A stretch of 64,000 bases of DNA. Origin: an uncultured Pirellulaceae bacterium (GTDB lineage: Bacteria; Planctomycetota; Planctomycetia; Pirellulales; Pirellulaceae). The notes beneath the pieces are model-generated. The model worked only from the letters and a program-made list of their open reading frames with translations, was not told the DNA's origin and did not search any database. The DNA is taken from NCBI GenBank assembly GCA_938083195.1, contig CALKCK010000041.1, positions 32,511-96,510 on the forward strand. The letters are read 5' to 3'. Positions within the stretch are counted from its first letter, which is position 1; the number at the start of each line of letters is the position of its first letter. This document shows positions 8,369-17,985 of the stretch, piece by piece. The translations under genes were made by a program, and so were the position numbers.

Positions 8369-10660
8369 GTGCAGCCATTTTCCCTCATCTGTAAGTCATG
8401 TGCAGCTCGCTTAAAGGTCACCAAAGCCTCGGCCGTCGGACAATTATTGGCCTGTCCTAAGTGTGGCACGATGATCCACGTCACTCCGCCAGCTGGCTGG
8501 ACACCTCCTCCATCTCAATCCGATTCACAGGTTTCCGTTGATAGCTGGGAGGAGTCCGCAGTCGCCGGCGAAGGTAATTTTGAGGATATCGAAGCTCTTC
8601 TCTCCGATGCATTGCCTGCTTCCAACCCCCCTAGCGGATCCAAACCAGGCCACACTCAACCCTCCTCGAATGCCGCCCGGCCAACTGCCACTCCAAACAC
8701 CAAACCAGCAAACAACTCAAACCAGCTCGTCAAAGGGCCGGTGCTACCCAATGATCAATGGACTGGAGAAGGAACACGGCGTCGTAAAACATTTTCTCTT
8801 GTTGTCTTCGGGGGATTAGCGACGATCCTTTTACTCGCCGCCATCTGCATTGCGATTGTCATCAACGCATCTTCGAAAAATCCCGAAACTGCTGACTCAA
8901 CCGATCCCAATCCATTGCCTAATTTAGATCCGGTCGCGGGTGCCAATGACCCTGGAAACATGCTTGAAGAAGCTGACTTGGTCGAAGTCGGTCCTTTTGC
9001 CGAAGCTCCAGGCGAAAATCAAGTTAACCCGGATGTTGGTGAAGCTCCGCCAATGATCGCCCCTCGCCCAAAGCCGGGTAATGAGAAGCCCGGTAATGAT
9101 CAGGTAGCTAACAATCAAACTACCAATGACAATGATCAAGTGGCCACTGAACCACCTGAAAAAACGGGTGGTAAACACTCCAAACTTCAACAAATGGGTG
9201 CCCCTGGCGTAGGCGAAGCCGCGAATCCTAATCAGGAAAACGGGGAAGTTAACGATCAAGAATTTAAGCAGATGGAAGCTCCCCCGAAACTGTCCGGGGC
9301 AAGCCCGTTCTCCCAGCCATCGCCCGACTCTCCACTGAACATTGAACCCACAGAGGATCCTCCCCCAAAAACCCAAATCGGTATGGTAGAAGCTTTCGAA
9401 AATGATCTCGGCAACTTATCTGAATTACTCGCCGGCGCGGGCACCTCACTTTTGGAATTCAAGGATTTGACAGCTGCTATTCGCACCCGGGAGAACATCG
9501 GAATCCCAAAATATGTGATTAGCAAACCGGATCTTCCCAAGCTAGAAATTGAGGAACAGCTTGAGCTATTCGTACCGGGAGTTAAATTTGACACTCCGGT
9601 TCACTTGCAGAGAATCGTCAGTGATCTTTCGTCGCTATCTGGATTACCGATGACGATTGATGCTCGCTCAATTGCTGCAACAGGTCACATGCCTAACCCA
9701 CAAATCAAGTTTGAGAAATCAAATGCCTCACTCAAAGAAACTCTCGATAAATTACTCACTCCGCTGAATTTGCAATATCGAATTGACAGCACTGGAGTTT
9801 CTATTGGAGTTTTTCCGGCCAGTGAAAAAACGCAAAAGACCTTTGATTTCCCAGCCGTCATCGCACTAAGTCCTGAATCCAGACTTCAACTTATTTCTGA
9901 AATTCAAGTTCTCATCGCACCTGAATCGTGGGCTGTCGCCAACGACCCGGCGACGATTACAGTCAAAGACAATCAGCTTGTGGTCAACTGTAGTGAATCG
10001 GTTCAAAATCAAGTTGGTGAATTATTGGCCAAGCTAAACGCTTCACTAACACTCAAGACAAATAAGGCAGATGCAACCGCACAAGGAATATTGGCGTCCA
10101 AGTGGAAAAAACTTGCTCCGGGCCTTGCAAAAGATTCTCAGCTTAAACAATCAGTTCAATCTGAACTCACTGTATTTCTCGAACGCCTTAGTGAGCACTC
10201 TGGAATCACCACAATCCCTGACTTCAACGCTCTTTTAAGTGATGGTTGGGGGCCACAAACCTCAATCCCTGGTAATGTTGTCGAATCCACAGTGCAACAG
10301 ACAATCGAGGAATTAACGCGATCCATGAACCTCACTTACACAGCTGTCGACGATAAAACCCTGATGATTACGACATACGATCGCTCGGCACAGCTAATAG
10401 ACCTTGAGGTTTACGCGCTCAATGGACTCGTGCCAGACCAGCTACCTGCGCCTCAATTTCAACGATTAATTATTGAATCTTTAGGCTCGCAACTCAACTC
10501 GGAAAAAGTCCGGTACATCTACCAACCCGCCTGCAATTGCTTGATCGTCACGGCTCCACAACAGATTCAACGACAAGTCGAAGCATTAATTGATCGCTTG
10601 AAAACAGAGCTGAATGGCGAACCTACTGAGAACCTCAACCTAATTCAAGCATCACAATAG
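8369..10660 (+). CDS. Zinc-ribbon, single-TM protein with secretin-like domains
   Basis: 763 aa, GTG start. The N-terminus is a small zinc ribbon with Cys pairs at 8/11 (CKSC) and 29/32 (CPKC). A low-complexity Pro/Asn/Gln linker follows, then one TM helix at about 141-167. A second disordered linker rich in GNDQ/PGE comes next, and then a folded region from about 380. That region contains an STN/secretin-N-like unit (MTIDARSIAATG, then ASLKETLDKLLTPLNLQYRI) and two further similar units near the C-terminus (QRQVEALIDRLK). Secretin N-domains occur in outer-membrane secretins, but no secretin channel domain is seen here. The zinc ribbon is probably cytoplasmic and the STN units extracytoplasmic. 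Function unknown; the shared layout with the preceding pseudokinase suggests a related job. Confidence 0.75.
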   Translation: MQPFSLICKSCAARLKVTKASAVGQLLACPKCGTMIHVTPPAGWTPPPSQSDSQVSVDSWEESAVAGEGNFEDIEALLSDALPASNPPSGSKPGHTQPSSNAARPTATPNTKPANNSNQLVKGPVLPNDQWTGEGTRRRKTFSLVVFGGLATILLLAAICIAIVINASSKNPETADSTDPNPLPNLDPVAGANDPGNMLEEADLVEVGPFAEAPGENQVNPDVGEAPPMIAPRPKPGNEKPGNDQVANNQTTNDNDQVATEPPEKTGGKHSKLQQMGAPGVGEAANPNQENGEVNDQEFKQMEAPPKLSGASPFSQPSPDSPLNIEPTEDPPPKTQIGMVEAFENDLGNLSELLAGAGTSLLEFKDLTAAIRTRENIGIPKYVISKPDLPKLEIEEQLELFVPGVKFDTPVHLQRIVSDLSSLSGLPMTIDARSIAATGHMPNPQIKFEKSNASLKETLDKLLTPLNLQYRIDSTGVSIGVFPASEKTQKTFDFPAVIALSPESRLQLISEIQVLIAPESWAVANDPATITVKDNQLVVNCSESVQNQVGELLAKLNASLTLKTNKADATAQGILASKWKKLAPGLAKDSQLKQSVQSELTVFLERLSEHSGITTIPDFNALLSDGWGPQTSIPGNVVESTVQQTIEELTRSMNLTYTAVDDKTLMITTYDRSAQLIDLEVYALNGLVPDQLPAPQFQRLIIESLGSQLNSEKVRYIYQPACNCLIVTAPQQIQRQVEALIDRLKTELNGEPTENLNLIQASQ

Positions 10661-10671
10661 CATCTAACGGT

Positions 10672-10686
10672 CGCCGTCTTTCGGCG
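10672..10686. terminator. Short hairpin between convergent genes
   Basis: CGCCG at 10672-10676, loop TCTTT, CGGCG at 10682-10686, in the 32-base gap between two convergent stop codons. There is no T run, so it is a weak candidate for a two-way terminator. Confidence 0.35.
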
Positions 10687-10692
10687 GAGAGA

Positions 10693-12375
10693 TTAAGGTT
10701 CAACTTGCCGGGGCGAATCAGCTGACTCAAACTGACGGCGGAATGCACTGCCGTCGCGGATTCCATAGTGCTCACTTTGGAGTGAGTAGTGACTCGAAAA
10801 CCAGCTTTCAATCGACTCATTTCGCTGTCGGTCGTAGCTAGGGTTGGCCATTAAAGTTTTCCCTTCGACCGTTTGGCGAATTTCAGAATCTTCGACCAAT
10901 ACTTTGCCACCTTTAATTACCATTTGAGGTAATTCGAACATCCGCTGGTAGTTGGAATTGGGTTCGTAAACACAAATATCAGCGTCTGCCCCAACTCCTA
11001 AATGACCTTTGTGTTTCAACCCTAAGATCCTCGCGGGCCCCGCGCGGGTGATCACTGCAATTTCACTTAAGGTGTATTCACGATCCAAATCGGCTAAACA
11101 CGAATGCTTTAACACCGCAGGATTTAATTGGGCAATCATCTCTCGTCGAAATTCTCGGTCCATTAGTAGACGAATGATCTGCGGATAAGCTAGGAAGCTT
11201 CCACCATTTGGGTGATCCGTACTCATCACCACTTGCCAAGGATCGGCAACCAACAGATACCACTCAAGACCAATAGCCCACTGCAAGGCGTGAATAAAGT
11301 TCTTGTTTTTATACTCAATCGGAGAAACGCCACATCCCGACTCCAATTCTGTATCCGCGGCATACCATTTCTCACCGCTGACTTTCTGGAGATAGTAGCC
11401 GAGCGGTCCATCACCGGTCATGCTCGTTGTCTGCCCGAACAGAACTTGCCCAACGTCAACCGTGAGCTCCGGATGTGCATTGACGTACTCCGCTAACACA
11501 CGAGCCTTGGAGCAAAGTGAAGTCTCTTCCTCCGCGCCTCCTCCATAACTATGAAATTGGATGTGCGTCAGGTGAGCCCGCATCCCGTTCACTGCCTTCA
11601 ATGTCTCAAGAGTTGTTTCCCAATTTCCCGGGATTCCAAGATTATTGGTATGGATATGTACCGGATGAGGCAAGTCCAGAGCATTCGCTGCTCGCGTTAC
11701 CGATTGAATTATTTGACGGGGCGTCACGCCAAATCCATCCACTGTTTGATCTAAGTCTCTTGCGTTGCCATTCCGCGATTGTTTCCACAACTCGACTCCG
11801 CCGGGATTCACTATTTTCGGCGCAAACGCTCCCACGCGATTCATTAACCAGCCCAGAAATGACTGCAGCCCCGAATCATCGCCGCGGGCAATACAATCCA
11901 TGACGTAATGATTGTTGCCGACAAGGGTAAAAAAACCTGTATCGACATTGGGGATTTGTTCAAATTCGAAATGCACATGCCGAGCGGCCAAAGGGGGTAC
12001 CGCAGCATCAAAGCAGGTGGTGTAGCCGAGGCCTGTGTATCGGTATCCTGTCGTAAAGATACTTGGCACACTACCCAACGAGCCGCTGTGTAAAATACCA
12101 TCCTCCAACGAGCTGCGACTTTGGGGGGCAGACCGATTCTGTTCGGGTTGCATTTTCCGCGCTGTGTTGACCTTGGGCCCCGCAATGTGGCAGTGCATAT
12201 CGACAGCACCCGCCATGATGATACGGCCGGAAACATCAATCGTCGTGTGCGCGACAGATTCTGTCGGGGGATTAACAATCCTCCCTTCTCGAACCCAAAT
12301 GTCTCTCACCTCACCAGTCATCTTTGAGACCGGATCAATAACTGTACCGCCCGCTAGTTTTAGAAAAGACTCCAT
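10693..12375 (-). CDS. fhcA: Formylmethanofuran dehydrogenase subunit A homologue (FhcA/FmdA)
   Basis: An amidohydrolase-fold subunit. In methylotrophs and planctomycetes FhcA works in the formyltransferase/hydrolase complex of tetrahydromethanopterin-linked formaldehyde oxidation, releasing formate. Seen: the metal-binding HxH segment DMHCHIAGP, HIHTNNLGIPGNW, the region MSTDHPNGGSF, and the C-terminal amidohydrolase end (GADADICVYEP). The call from ATG 12375 gives about 560 aa and starts with the family-like FLKLAGGTVIDP; the frame stays open up to 12426, but that extension looks spurious. The partner genes fhcB, fhcC and fhcD and the MPT enzymes are not in this window, so the gene is separated from its pathway here. 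Confidence 0.9.
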   Translation of the reverse strand: MESFLKLAGGTVIDPVSKMTGEVRDIWVREGRIVNPPTESVAHTTIDVSGRIIMAGAVDMHCHIAGPKVNTARKMQPEQNRSAPQSRSSLEDGILHSGSLGSVPSIFTTGYRYTGLGYTTCFDAAVPPLAARHVHFEFEQIPNVDTGFFTLVGNNHYVMDCIARGDDSGLQSFLGWLMNRVGAFAPKIVNPGGVELWKQSRNGNARDLDQTVDGFGVTPRQIIQSVTRAANALDLPHPVHIHTNNLGIPGNWETTLETLKAVNGMRAHLTHIQFHSYGGGAEEETSLCSKARVLAEYVNAHPELTVDVGQVLFGQTTSMTGDGPLGYYLQKVSGEKWYAADTELESGCGVSPIEYKNKNFIHALQWAIGLEWYLLVADPWQVVMSTDHPNGGSFLAYPQIIRLLMDREFRREMIAQLNPAVLKHSCLADLDREYTLSEIAVITRAGPARILGLKHKGHLGVGADADICVYEPNSNYQRMFELPQMVIKGGKVLVEDSEIRQTVEGKTLMANPSYDRQRNESIESWFSSHYSLQSEHYGIRDGSAFRRQFESADSPRQVEP

Positions 12376-12519
12376 CGGGACCAATGCACTCTTAATGGTG
12401 AGGAAACAAACTCGCTGAAATCGCATTGTGACGAAGCAGGCAAAATTGAGCCAGTCCGATTAAAAAGAAGGGAGCCACGTTTTTGACTCAAAGTCCAAAA
12501 AATAATGTGAAAACAGCGT

Positions 12520-12816
12520 TCAACGCGGCTTTCGGGGACGCCCATTCGATTTTGATTTAGATTTTGGTGACCGCCACTTGCGTTTCCTCTTAATTCCAAA
12601 CGTCAGTTCGAAGTTCGCATCGTCGCCCTCGAAAGCACTCAAACGATCATCCGCCTTCATTTTGGCTTCCAACTGCTCGAGAATTGAATCCAATTCATCA
12701 TAGTTTTGGCTAATACGATCCAACCGCCTGCGAACTTCTGGACTGTCCGCGCATATCTCAGTTCGCGCAATTTCAATCTTGCGAGACTTTAAGTTATTGG
12801 CGCTGAACAAGTTCAT
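12520..12816 (-). CDS. Small basic hypothetical protein, 98 aa
   Basis: No family recognised. The first 60 residues look like a helical, possibly coiled-coil segment (EVRRRLDRISQNYDELDSI). The last 20 are strongly basic (KRKRKWRSPKSKSKSNGRPR), suggesting nucleic-acid contact. It lies upstream of fhcA on the same strand. It is open and compositionally protein-like, but could be a chance frame. Confidence 0.5.
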   Translation of the reverse strand: MNLFSANNLKSRKIEIARTEICADSPEVRRRLDRISQNYDELDSILEQLEAKMKADDRLSAFEGDDANFELTFGIKRKRKWRSPKSKSKSNGRPRKPR

Positions 12817-13103
12817 GATTTATGGAGTCAGTGAAGGCAAGCGATCATTCCAGACCAATTATTTCCTGCCGCCCCTCGACGAACAAGGATAAAACTGATT
12901 TTTCATCAAAAACGAGCGAGAAGACCCCTTCGTCAAATACACAGATCTTTCCGATTTAACGATATTTCATGCCTTTGGAGACACTTCATTCGTGTCCCCA
13001 GACACTGCACTCAAAGTGCTATGAATTAGAAATTTTGCTAATATTGAACACTTACGAGGGCAAACCTCGTATTTCCGATTGCTTACCCAAGGAGATGGTC
13101 AAG

Positions 13104-14456
13104 ATGCCGAAACTATCTGAGGTTCTCGACGGTTCGGCTACGGCGCTGTTAACCATCGCACCACTTCTCCCCACCAATGCTTCGATCAACGAGGTCGTCA
13201 ACCAGCTCTCACCAGCCATTGCGAGAGGATATTTCACTCCGCAAGAAGACGAGTTAATTCGCGAGAAGTTCTCAAAATACCTCACAGTCCGAGCTGCCCT
13301 CCATTCAGTACTCCTGGATCTGAAGCCGATTATCTTTAAACAGGTTAAGCCGAATGACGATGAATATGCCGAGGTCTTTCTCATCGCTTTTTGCACCGCT
13401 GCAATGCTTCGCCGATCTGGCCGACATTTGATTATAAATTTCCGCGACAACAAAATGATCCGCAGGAAACTTAATGAAGCGGAGCCCCGCTATGGAATTC
13501 CCCGAAAACAATTCACTGCCATTTACAGGTCTCTAACCTCACTTAGAAACGTGATTACCTTCCGACAAGGCGTAAGTTATTTCGAAAACAATCGGGACAA
13601 GATCCTTGCCCTCGAGGCAAATCCCAAATTATCTCCGATTGTAGAACTATTGAAATTAGAATTACCGTACATCGCGAGCAACCTCGACGAAGACCTTAAA
13701 AAACGACTTCAATTTCGCCTTCACTCCGCCAAACGCAGAGGTATTGGAATCGTTCATAGAACAAGTTTTAGCGCATTTAAAATTTCCGGACGCTTGCTCT
13801 CTGAGATTCGGAACCAATGGAAACGGAAGCGTGTCACACCGATTGTGCAACGCAAACTCCAGCGTTTTCTCCAACCTGGAGACGTCATCATCACTCGTCA
13901 TGATGATGCGGCCACCAATTTATTCCTGCCCGGGTTTTGGCCACATGCATCTCTTTACATCGGCAGCCAAAAAGAGCGTGAAGCACTGGATCCAGACCAT
14001 TCGCTGCCACAACTCCAACGCTCCAAAGATCCAAAGTGCGTCCTCGAAGCACGTAAAGATGGCGTGCTTTTCCGAGAACTCAATGACACGCTTAACGTGG
14101 ATGCCTGTACCATCATTCGACCTAAGTTGTCCAAAGAACATATTCGTGACGGGGTCGCCCGGGCCATGAGCCATGAAGGCAAAGAATATGACTTTGAATT
14201 TGACTTTACCCGCGCCGACAAACTCGTATGCACTGAAGTCGTCTACCGGGCCTTCCACGGGATCGGCGAAATGCAATTTGAATTAACCAATCGTTCCGGT
14301 CGACTCTGCCTCTCCGCCGAAGACCTTTTAGACAGCGCAGTCGACGACCAGTATTTCACCGTAGTTGCAGTCTATGGATTCAAGGGAAATCGTTTCTTTG
14401 AAAAGGAATCCGCAGTTCAAAAACTAATTGAGAGTTACCGGGAAAAAATCAAGTAA
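13104..14456 (+). CDS. YiiX/YebB-type permuted papain-fold protein
   Basis: Predicted cysteine peptidase or amidase of the NlpC/P60 superfamily (circularly permuted, YiiX-like). The C-terminal domain has PGDVIITRHDDAATN, the catalytic-type histidine in WPHASLYIG, and the catalytic cysteine in DKLVCTEVVYRAF. Ahead of it lies about 250 residues of helical sequence of unknown function, with no signal peptide. The frame opens at 12969, but ATG 13104 has an AAGGAG site at 13089-13094 nine bases upstream, which gives about 450 aa. In the permuted order the histidine precedes the cysteine, as seen here. Substrates of the family are lipid or peptide amide bonds; the substrate of this protein is unknown. 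Confidence 0.75.
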   Translation: MPKLSEVLDGSATALLTIAPLLPTNASINEVVNQLSPAIARGYFTPQEDELIREKFSKYLTVRAALHSVLLDLKPIIFKQVKPNDDEYAEVFLIAFCTAAMLRRSGRHLIINFRDNKMIRRKLNEAEPRYGIPRKQFTAIYRSLTSLRNVITFRQGVSYFENNRDKILALEANPKLSPIVELLKLELPYIASNLDEDLKKRLQFRLHSAKRRGIGIVHRTSFSAFKISGRLLSEIRNQWKRKRVTPIVQRKLQRFLQPGDVIITRHDDAATNLFLPGFWPHASLYIGSQKEREALDPDHSLPQLQRSKDPKCVLEARKDGVLFRELNDTLNVDACTIIRPKLSKEHIRDGVARAMSHEGKEYDFEFDFTRADKLVCTEVVYRAFHGIGEMQFELTNRSGRLCLSAEDLLDSAVDDQYFTVVAVYGFKGNRFFEKESAVQKLIESYREKIK

Positions 14457-14744
14457 TCTCCAATTCACCAGCGCCGTTAGGGAACCTGACCCCGTCCTCT
14501 CAAGAACCGATGAATTCAGCAGAACTGACATCGAGTCCAAACAAACGCCCGCTGAGTTGCCCCGACAAACCAAATTACCGGCATACTCCCTACCGCTTCT
14601 CTGCCAGTAAGTCAGATTAAATTGGACATAAAGCGTCCCGCTGCTTTGCTGTGCATCACCAAAAATATGACCGATAAGATGGAAGCGGAGTCCTACGGAC
14701 ATGACAACCTGCTGATTCACGGTCTCTCAGGCGAATTCAAAGCG

Positions 14745-16466
14745 ATGGCAAAACCAAAACTAAAACTTCATTTAAGCGAAAAAGTGAATTGCCTCGACGC
14801 TCGCAAAGCCGGTCGATACGTCAATTTACCAAGAGTGATTTGGGTTGCTGCTTGCTTGCTTCCACTAACATTTCCCTTGCTCGCCAAGGGCCAGCAACTT
14901 GAGACATCGCCCGCAGCCCTAAACCCTATTGCCAATCCTTCCAACCCCAGAACTCTGACGGCATTCGGGGATCAACTGAACTCGATCCCAGTCATACCAG
15001 CAACCTCAAGGGCGCGGCGTGAAGCACCCGAATTTCAATTTCAATCTGAACAGAAGGCTGGCAAATTTCGCGAAACAGGCATCAGCCAACAAGACGATTT
15101 CTTCGCTACAGAAACACCCGTTTTTGAATCGTTCCCTCAGCTTGACTCTGATTCACCAACCCCACTCTCAACCCAGAAACCACTTGAACGGGCGATAAGC
15201 CCATCGCCCAGTCCATTCCTCCCCTCCATTCAATCTGTATCCCCCAAGTCCTCAGGCGGAATCACCTCTGCTGCGCCGTCCAATGACGCCAATGGACCCG
15301 ATGACAACACGATCGTCCAAAGATTTCCCGATGGAACACCCAGTATCATTCGCAAAGTGCAATTAGATGAAAATGGAAACTACAGAAATCAAGGGGCGTG
15401 GGAGTCGTTCGATAAAACTGGCCAGATCATCACCAAGGGAAATTACAACGAAGGCAAGATGGACGGCTCATGGAGCCGAATCCACGCTGCCGACTCCGGC
15501 GGTCTATTTAAAACTAAACCGTTCAATCTCTTCAAAGGCCCATTTCTTTCGGTGGCACAATTTAAGAATGGACAATTAAATGGCATGTGGTCAATCTACG
15601 ACCAATTTGGTTTGAAAATTTTTGAAATTAATTACAAACAGGGAATCAGAGACGGCTCGGCAAACTGGTTTTATCCAAACAGTGCAAAAATGAGAGTCGC
15701 GACCTTCAAAAGTGGCTACCTCGATGGCGACGTTATCGAGTTCAACGAAGCCGAACAAATTCTCGACCAGCAACGCTACGTCGTTGGACGTCCTATCATA
15801 AGAAACTCAACGTTCTACCGGCCAAACGTCAAAAAAACAGTCGACTATTTTCTTGGCCCACAAAACAAACCTCAGGCAAAAGATAACTGGTGGGCTGCCC
15901 AACCCGCAGTGTACCGAACGCTCGGATCCCAAATTCAAGACGGATCAGCGATGTCATGGTTTGAAAATGGCCAACCCAAAAAACGGGGACAATTTAATAG
16001 CGGACAACCTTCGGGACAATTCGTTTGGTGGCACGAAAATGGAAATAAACAAACAGAAGGAACCTACGAAAACGGAAAGAAATCGGAACGCTGGGTCTGG
16101 TGGTACGAGAACGGCATGAAACGTATCGAAGGCACTTATCAAAATGACCAACCCATCCGTCTGTGGCGGGCATGGAATGAAGACGGTTCGTTAGAAACCG
16201 AAAAAGATTACGCCAATCTTAGGCCTCCCATCAGTTCTACTAACGGCGAACCGTCTGTCGAGGGTACCGATATTGAGATTGCCCCAAACTCTTTACCGAG
16301 TCCAAAGCAGGAGGAATCCGAAAGCAAACTTGAACAGATTGAACTTCTGCCTCCCCCCAAAGACGAACTACCAAACGTCACCGAGGAAATTGAATTGGGT
16401 GACACCTTGGAACTCGCTTCCCCTCAAACCGACAATCCTCCCAATGATGCGGAAACGATCAAATAG
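14745..16466 (+). CDS. Secreted MORN/YwqK-type repeat protein
   Basis: About 573 aa with an N-terminal hydrophobic segment (VIWVAACLLPLTFPLLA) that looks like a signal peptide or anchor. A Pro/Ser-rich linker follows. The second half holds repeats of the form ENGxxxxxGxxxxGxxxGxWxWW, for example WFENGQPKKRGQF, WWHENGNKQTEGTY and WWYENGMKRIEGTY. These are the YwqK/MORN-like beta-hairpin units. YwqK of Bacillus is an antitoxin, but in planctomycetes and Bacteroidetes the same repeats are common in envelope proteins, so a toxin partner should not be inferred and none is seen. Start: ATG 14745 puts the signal peptide close to the N-terminus; the frame is open from 14622. The C-terminus is acidic and disordered. 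Confidence 0.7.
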   Translation: MAKPKLKLHLSEKVNCLDARKAGRYVNLPRVIWVAACLLPLTFPLLAKGQQLETSPAALNPIANPSNPRTLTAFGDQLNSIPVIPATSRARREAPEFQFQSEQKAGKFRETGISQQDDFFATETPVFESFPQLDSDSPTPLSTQKPLERAISPSPSPFLPSIQSVSPKSSGGITSAAPSNDANGPDDNTIVQRFPDGTPSIIRKVQLDENGNYRNQGAWESFDKTGQIITKGNYNEGKMDGSWSRIHAADSGGLFKTKPFNLFKGPFLSVAQFKNGQLNGMWSIYDQFGLKIFEINYKQGIRDGSANWFYPNSAKMRVATFKSGYLDGDVIEFNEAEQILDQQRYVVGRPIIRNSTFYRPNVKKTVDYFLGPQNKPQAKDNWWAAQPAVYRTLGSQIQDGSAMSWFENGQPKKRGQFNSGQPSGQFVWWHENGNKQTEGTYENGKKSERWVWWYENGMKRIEGTYQNDQPIRLWRAWNEDGSLETEKDYANLRPPISSTNGEPSVEGTDIEIAPNSLPSPKQEESESKLEQIELLPPPKDELPNVTEEIELGDTLELASPQTDNPPNDAETIK

Positions 16467-16588
16467 TCTTTCAAAAAGCTGTATTCGTCAGAACACGTCT
16501 CAATTTGGCCACCAACGACGTTAGAACCTGGAAGCTTCGTCCTCAACGTTTCTCGTGATCTCGCCTTTTCGTCAGCCAATCCTAGGAC

Positions 16589-17476
16589 TCAGTCCGCATG
16601 TTCTGCCATGGGATCAAAATCGAGATACCGTTTTAGGAATGCAGTCAGAATGTAAAAAGGAATGGTGTCGAACAACGCGATCACCAACTTAAAGACGTAC
16701 CCCGTGATGATAAACATCAGCAACTTTTGGAAAAGCTCATCGGCAGGCAACCCCGCCGGTATGGGCAAAGCATGTGCGTAAAAATGAGTGATTAAAATCA
16801 CGGCCACTGTGTCGACCGCCTGACTCACCACGGTTGACCCATTATTCCGCAACCATAAATGCTTTCCCTTGGTCAGACGCTTCCAAAAGTGAAACAAATA
16901 TACATCGCAAAATTGCGCAGCGAGATACGCAATCATTGAAGCCGCAACCGCTCCAAAGGTAAGTGCACGCATTTGATAAAAGGCAAAACTATTTGGATCA
17001 AAGACGTTGCCCTCGACGATCGACACGCTCTCGATCGGAGGCAAGCCTGTCTGCGGATCCATTGTTGGAACTTGGGGCATGATCCCTCCGATGTACAGGA
17101 TAAAAACGACCCAAACGTTTAGAAAAAAACCGACCGTCACTACCCAATTTGCTCGACGACGCCCATAGAACTCGCTTATTAAATCAGTACAGAGAAAGGT
17201 AACAGGGTAGGGGAGCACCCCAATAGCTAGCGCAAAACTCCAACCTTCGGCAGTACTCGCCCACTGCCCCCAACTCACCGTCCGACCGGCATCTGTCGCA
17301 TCAACGCTAAAAAGAACAAGGAACCGACTAATCCCTAGAATGTTGAGCATCGTCAACGAGCCTAAAAAGAGCCCCGCCATAACCAAAAAGACTCGCTCTC
17401 GCCTCGCTTGCAAGTGTGAAACTTCGATGGGATGAAGCGGCTCTATCAGTCTGGACGTTTTTTCTGCTAATTTCAT
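16589..17476 (-). CDS. Queuosine precursor transporter (VUT/YhhQ family)
   Basis: Integral membrane protein of 295 aa with about six or seven hydrophobic segments. YhhQ-type proteins import 7-cyano-7-deazaguanine/7-aminomethyl-7-deazaguanine for queuosine synthesis. Diagnostic-looking features: LCTDLISEFYGRRRAN after the second hydrophobic segment and AAQFCDVYLFHFWKRLT in the middle. The C-terminal half has VSQAVDTVAVILITHF. The 50-60 residue N-terminal extension before the first TM is longer than in E. coli YhhQ. The gene converges on the MORN protein gene. No queuosine genes are nearby. Confidence 0.85.
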   Translation of the reverse strand: MKLAEKTSRLIEPLHPIEVSHLQARRERVFLVMAGLFLGSLTMLNILGISRFLVLFSVDATDAGRTVSWGQWASTAEGWSFALAIGVLPYPVTFLCTDLISEFYGRRRANWVVTVGFFLNVWVVFILYIGGIMPQVPTMDPQTGLPPIESVSIVEGNVFDPNSFAFYQMRALTFGAVAASMIAYLAAQFCDVYLFHFWKRLTKGKHLWLRNNGSTVVSQAVDTVAVILITHFYAHALPIPAGLPADELFQKLLMFIITGYVFKLVIALFDTIPFYILTAFLKRYLDFDPMAEHAD

Positions 17477-17985
17477 TTTTTAACCTTGGAAGCAAATTTC
17501 TCGGTGGCCAGAAAAAATGCTACGCCATAAAAACAGCAAATCGACTTACCTTCATTTCAAGAGCAGCATCCAGCTCAGGCCTGAGGTTGTTTATCGACAA
17601 CCATCATTGCAAGGGGACTGGATCGCTATCTTAATCGAAATCAAGCGTTTTTTGATGGGCTATCGCCAAGTTACTTTCCGCGGTTGGGAAATTCCTCCCT
17701 CAACCTAATTCTGCCGCCGCTTCGACGATACAAACAACCAAGCCTGCCTAAAATTTAATTCGAACGCCTTGATTGGCAAAAACACCGGAAATTTTGATTT
17801 TAGAACTCTCCGGTTTAGCCCCTAGAAACACCGAACCGAATCGGTAAAATATGGCCTGCTCTTTAACATTTCAAACCGCCCATTTTAACGATGGCGACCT
17901 CTCGGACGACATCCACGATTCGTCCTTAAGCGGGTCGCAACAATCGTTTGATAACGATTATCGTCGTCACACTTACGAGGTTCAT
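17477..17985. other. gcv leader / intergenic region with small palindromes
   Basis: About 500 bases between the divergent transporter gene and the favoured gcvT start. It contains the perfect palindrome CTCAGGCCTGAG (17574-17585). A hairpin abuts it: GGTTGT (17585-17590) with ACAACC (17597-17602). A further hairpin is ACCGA/TCGGT at 17830-17845. No glycine riboswitch consensus is recognisable. Confidence 0.4.

Noticed and set aside
14745..16466. YwqK toxin-antitoxin system
   Set aside because: Signal peptide and lack of toxin partner argue for an envelope repeat protein.
17574..17845. Glycine riboswitch ahead of gcvT
   Set aside because: Only a short ACACCGA-like string and small hairpins occur; the conserved GGAGAG and tandem aptamer pattern is missing.
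17851..17985. 45-residue N-terminal extension of GcvT
   Set aside because: Not found in the family and the downstream GTG has a good ribosome site and the usual length.
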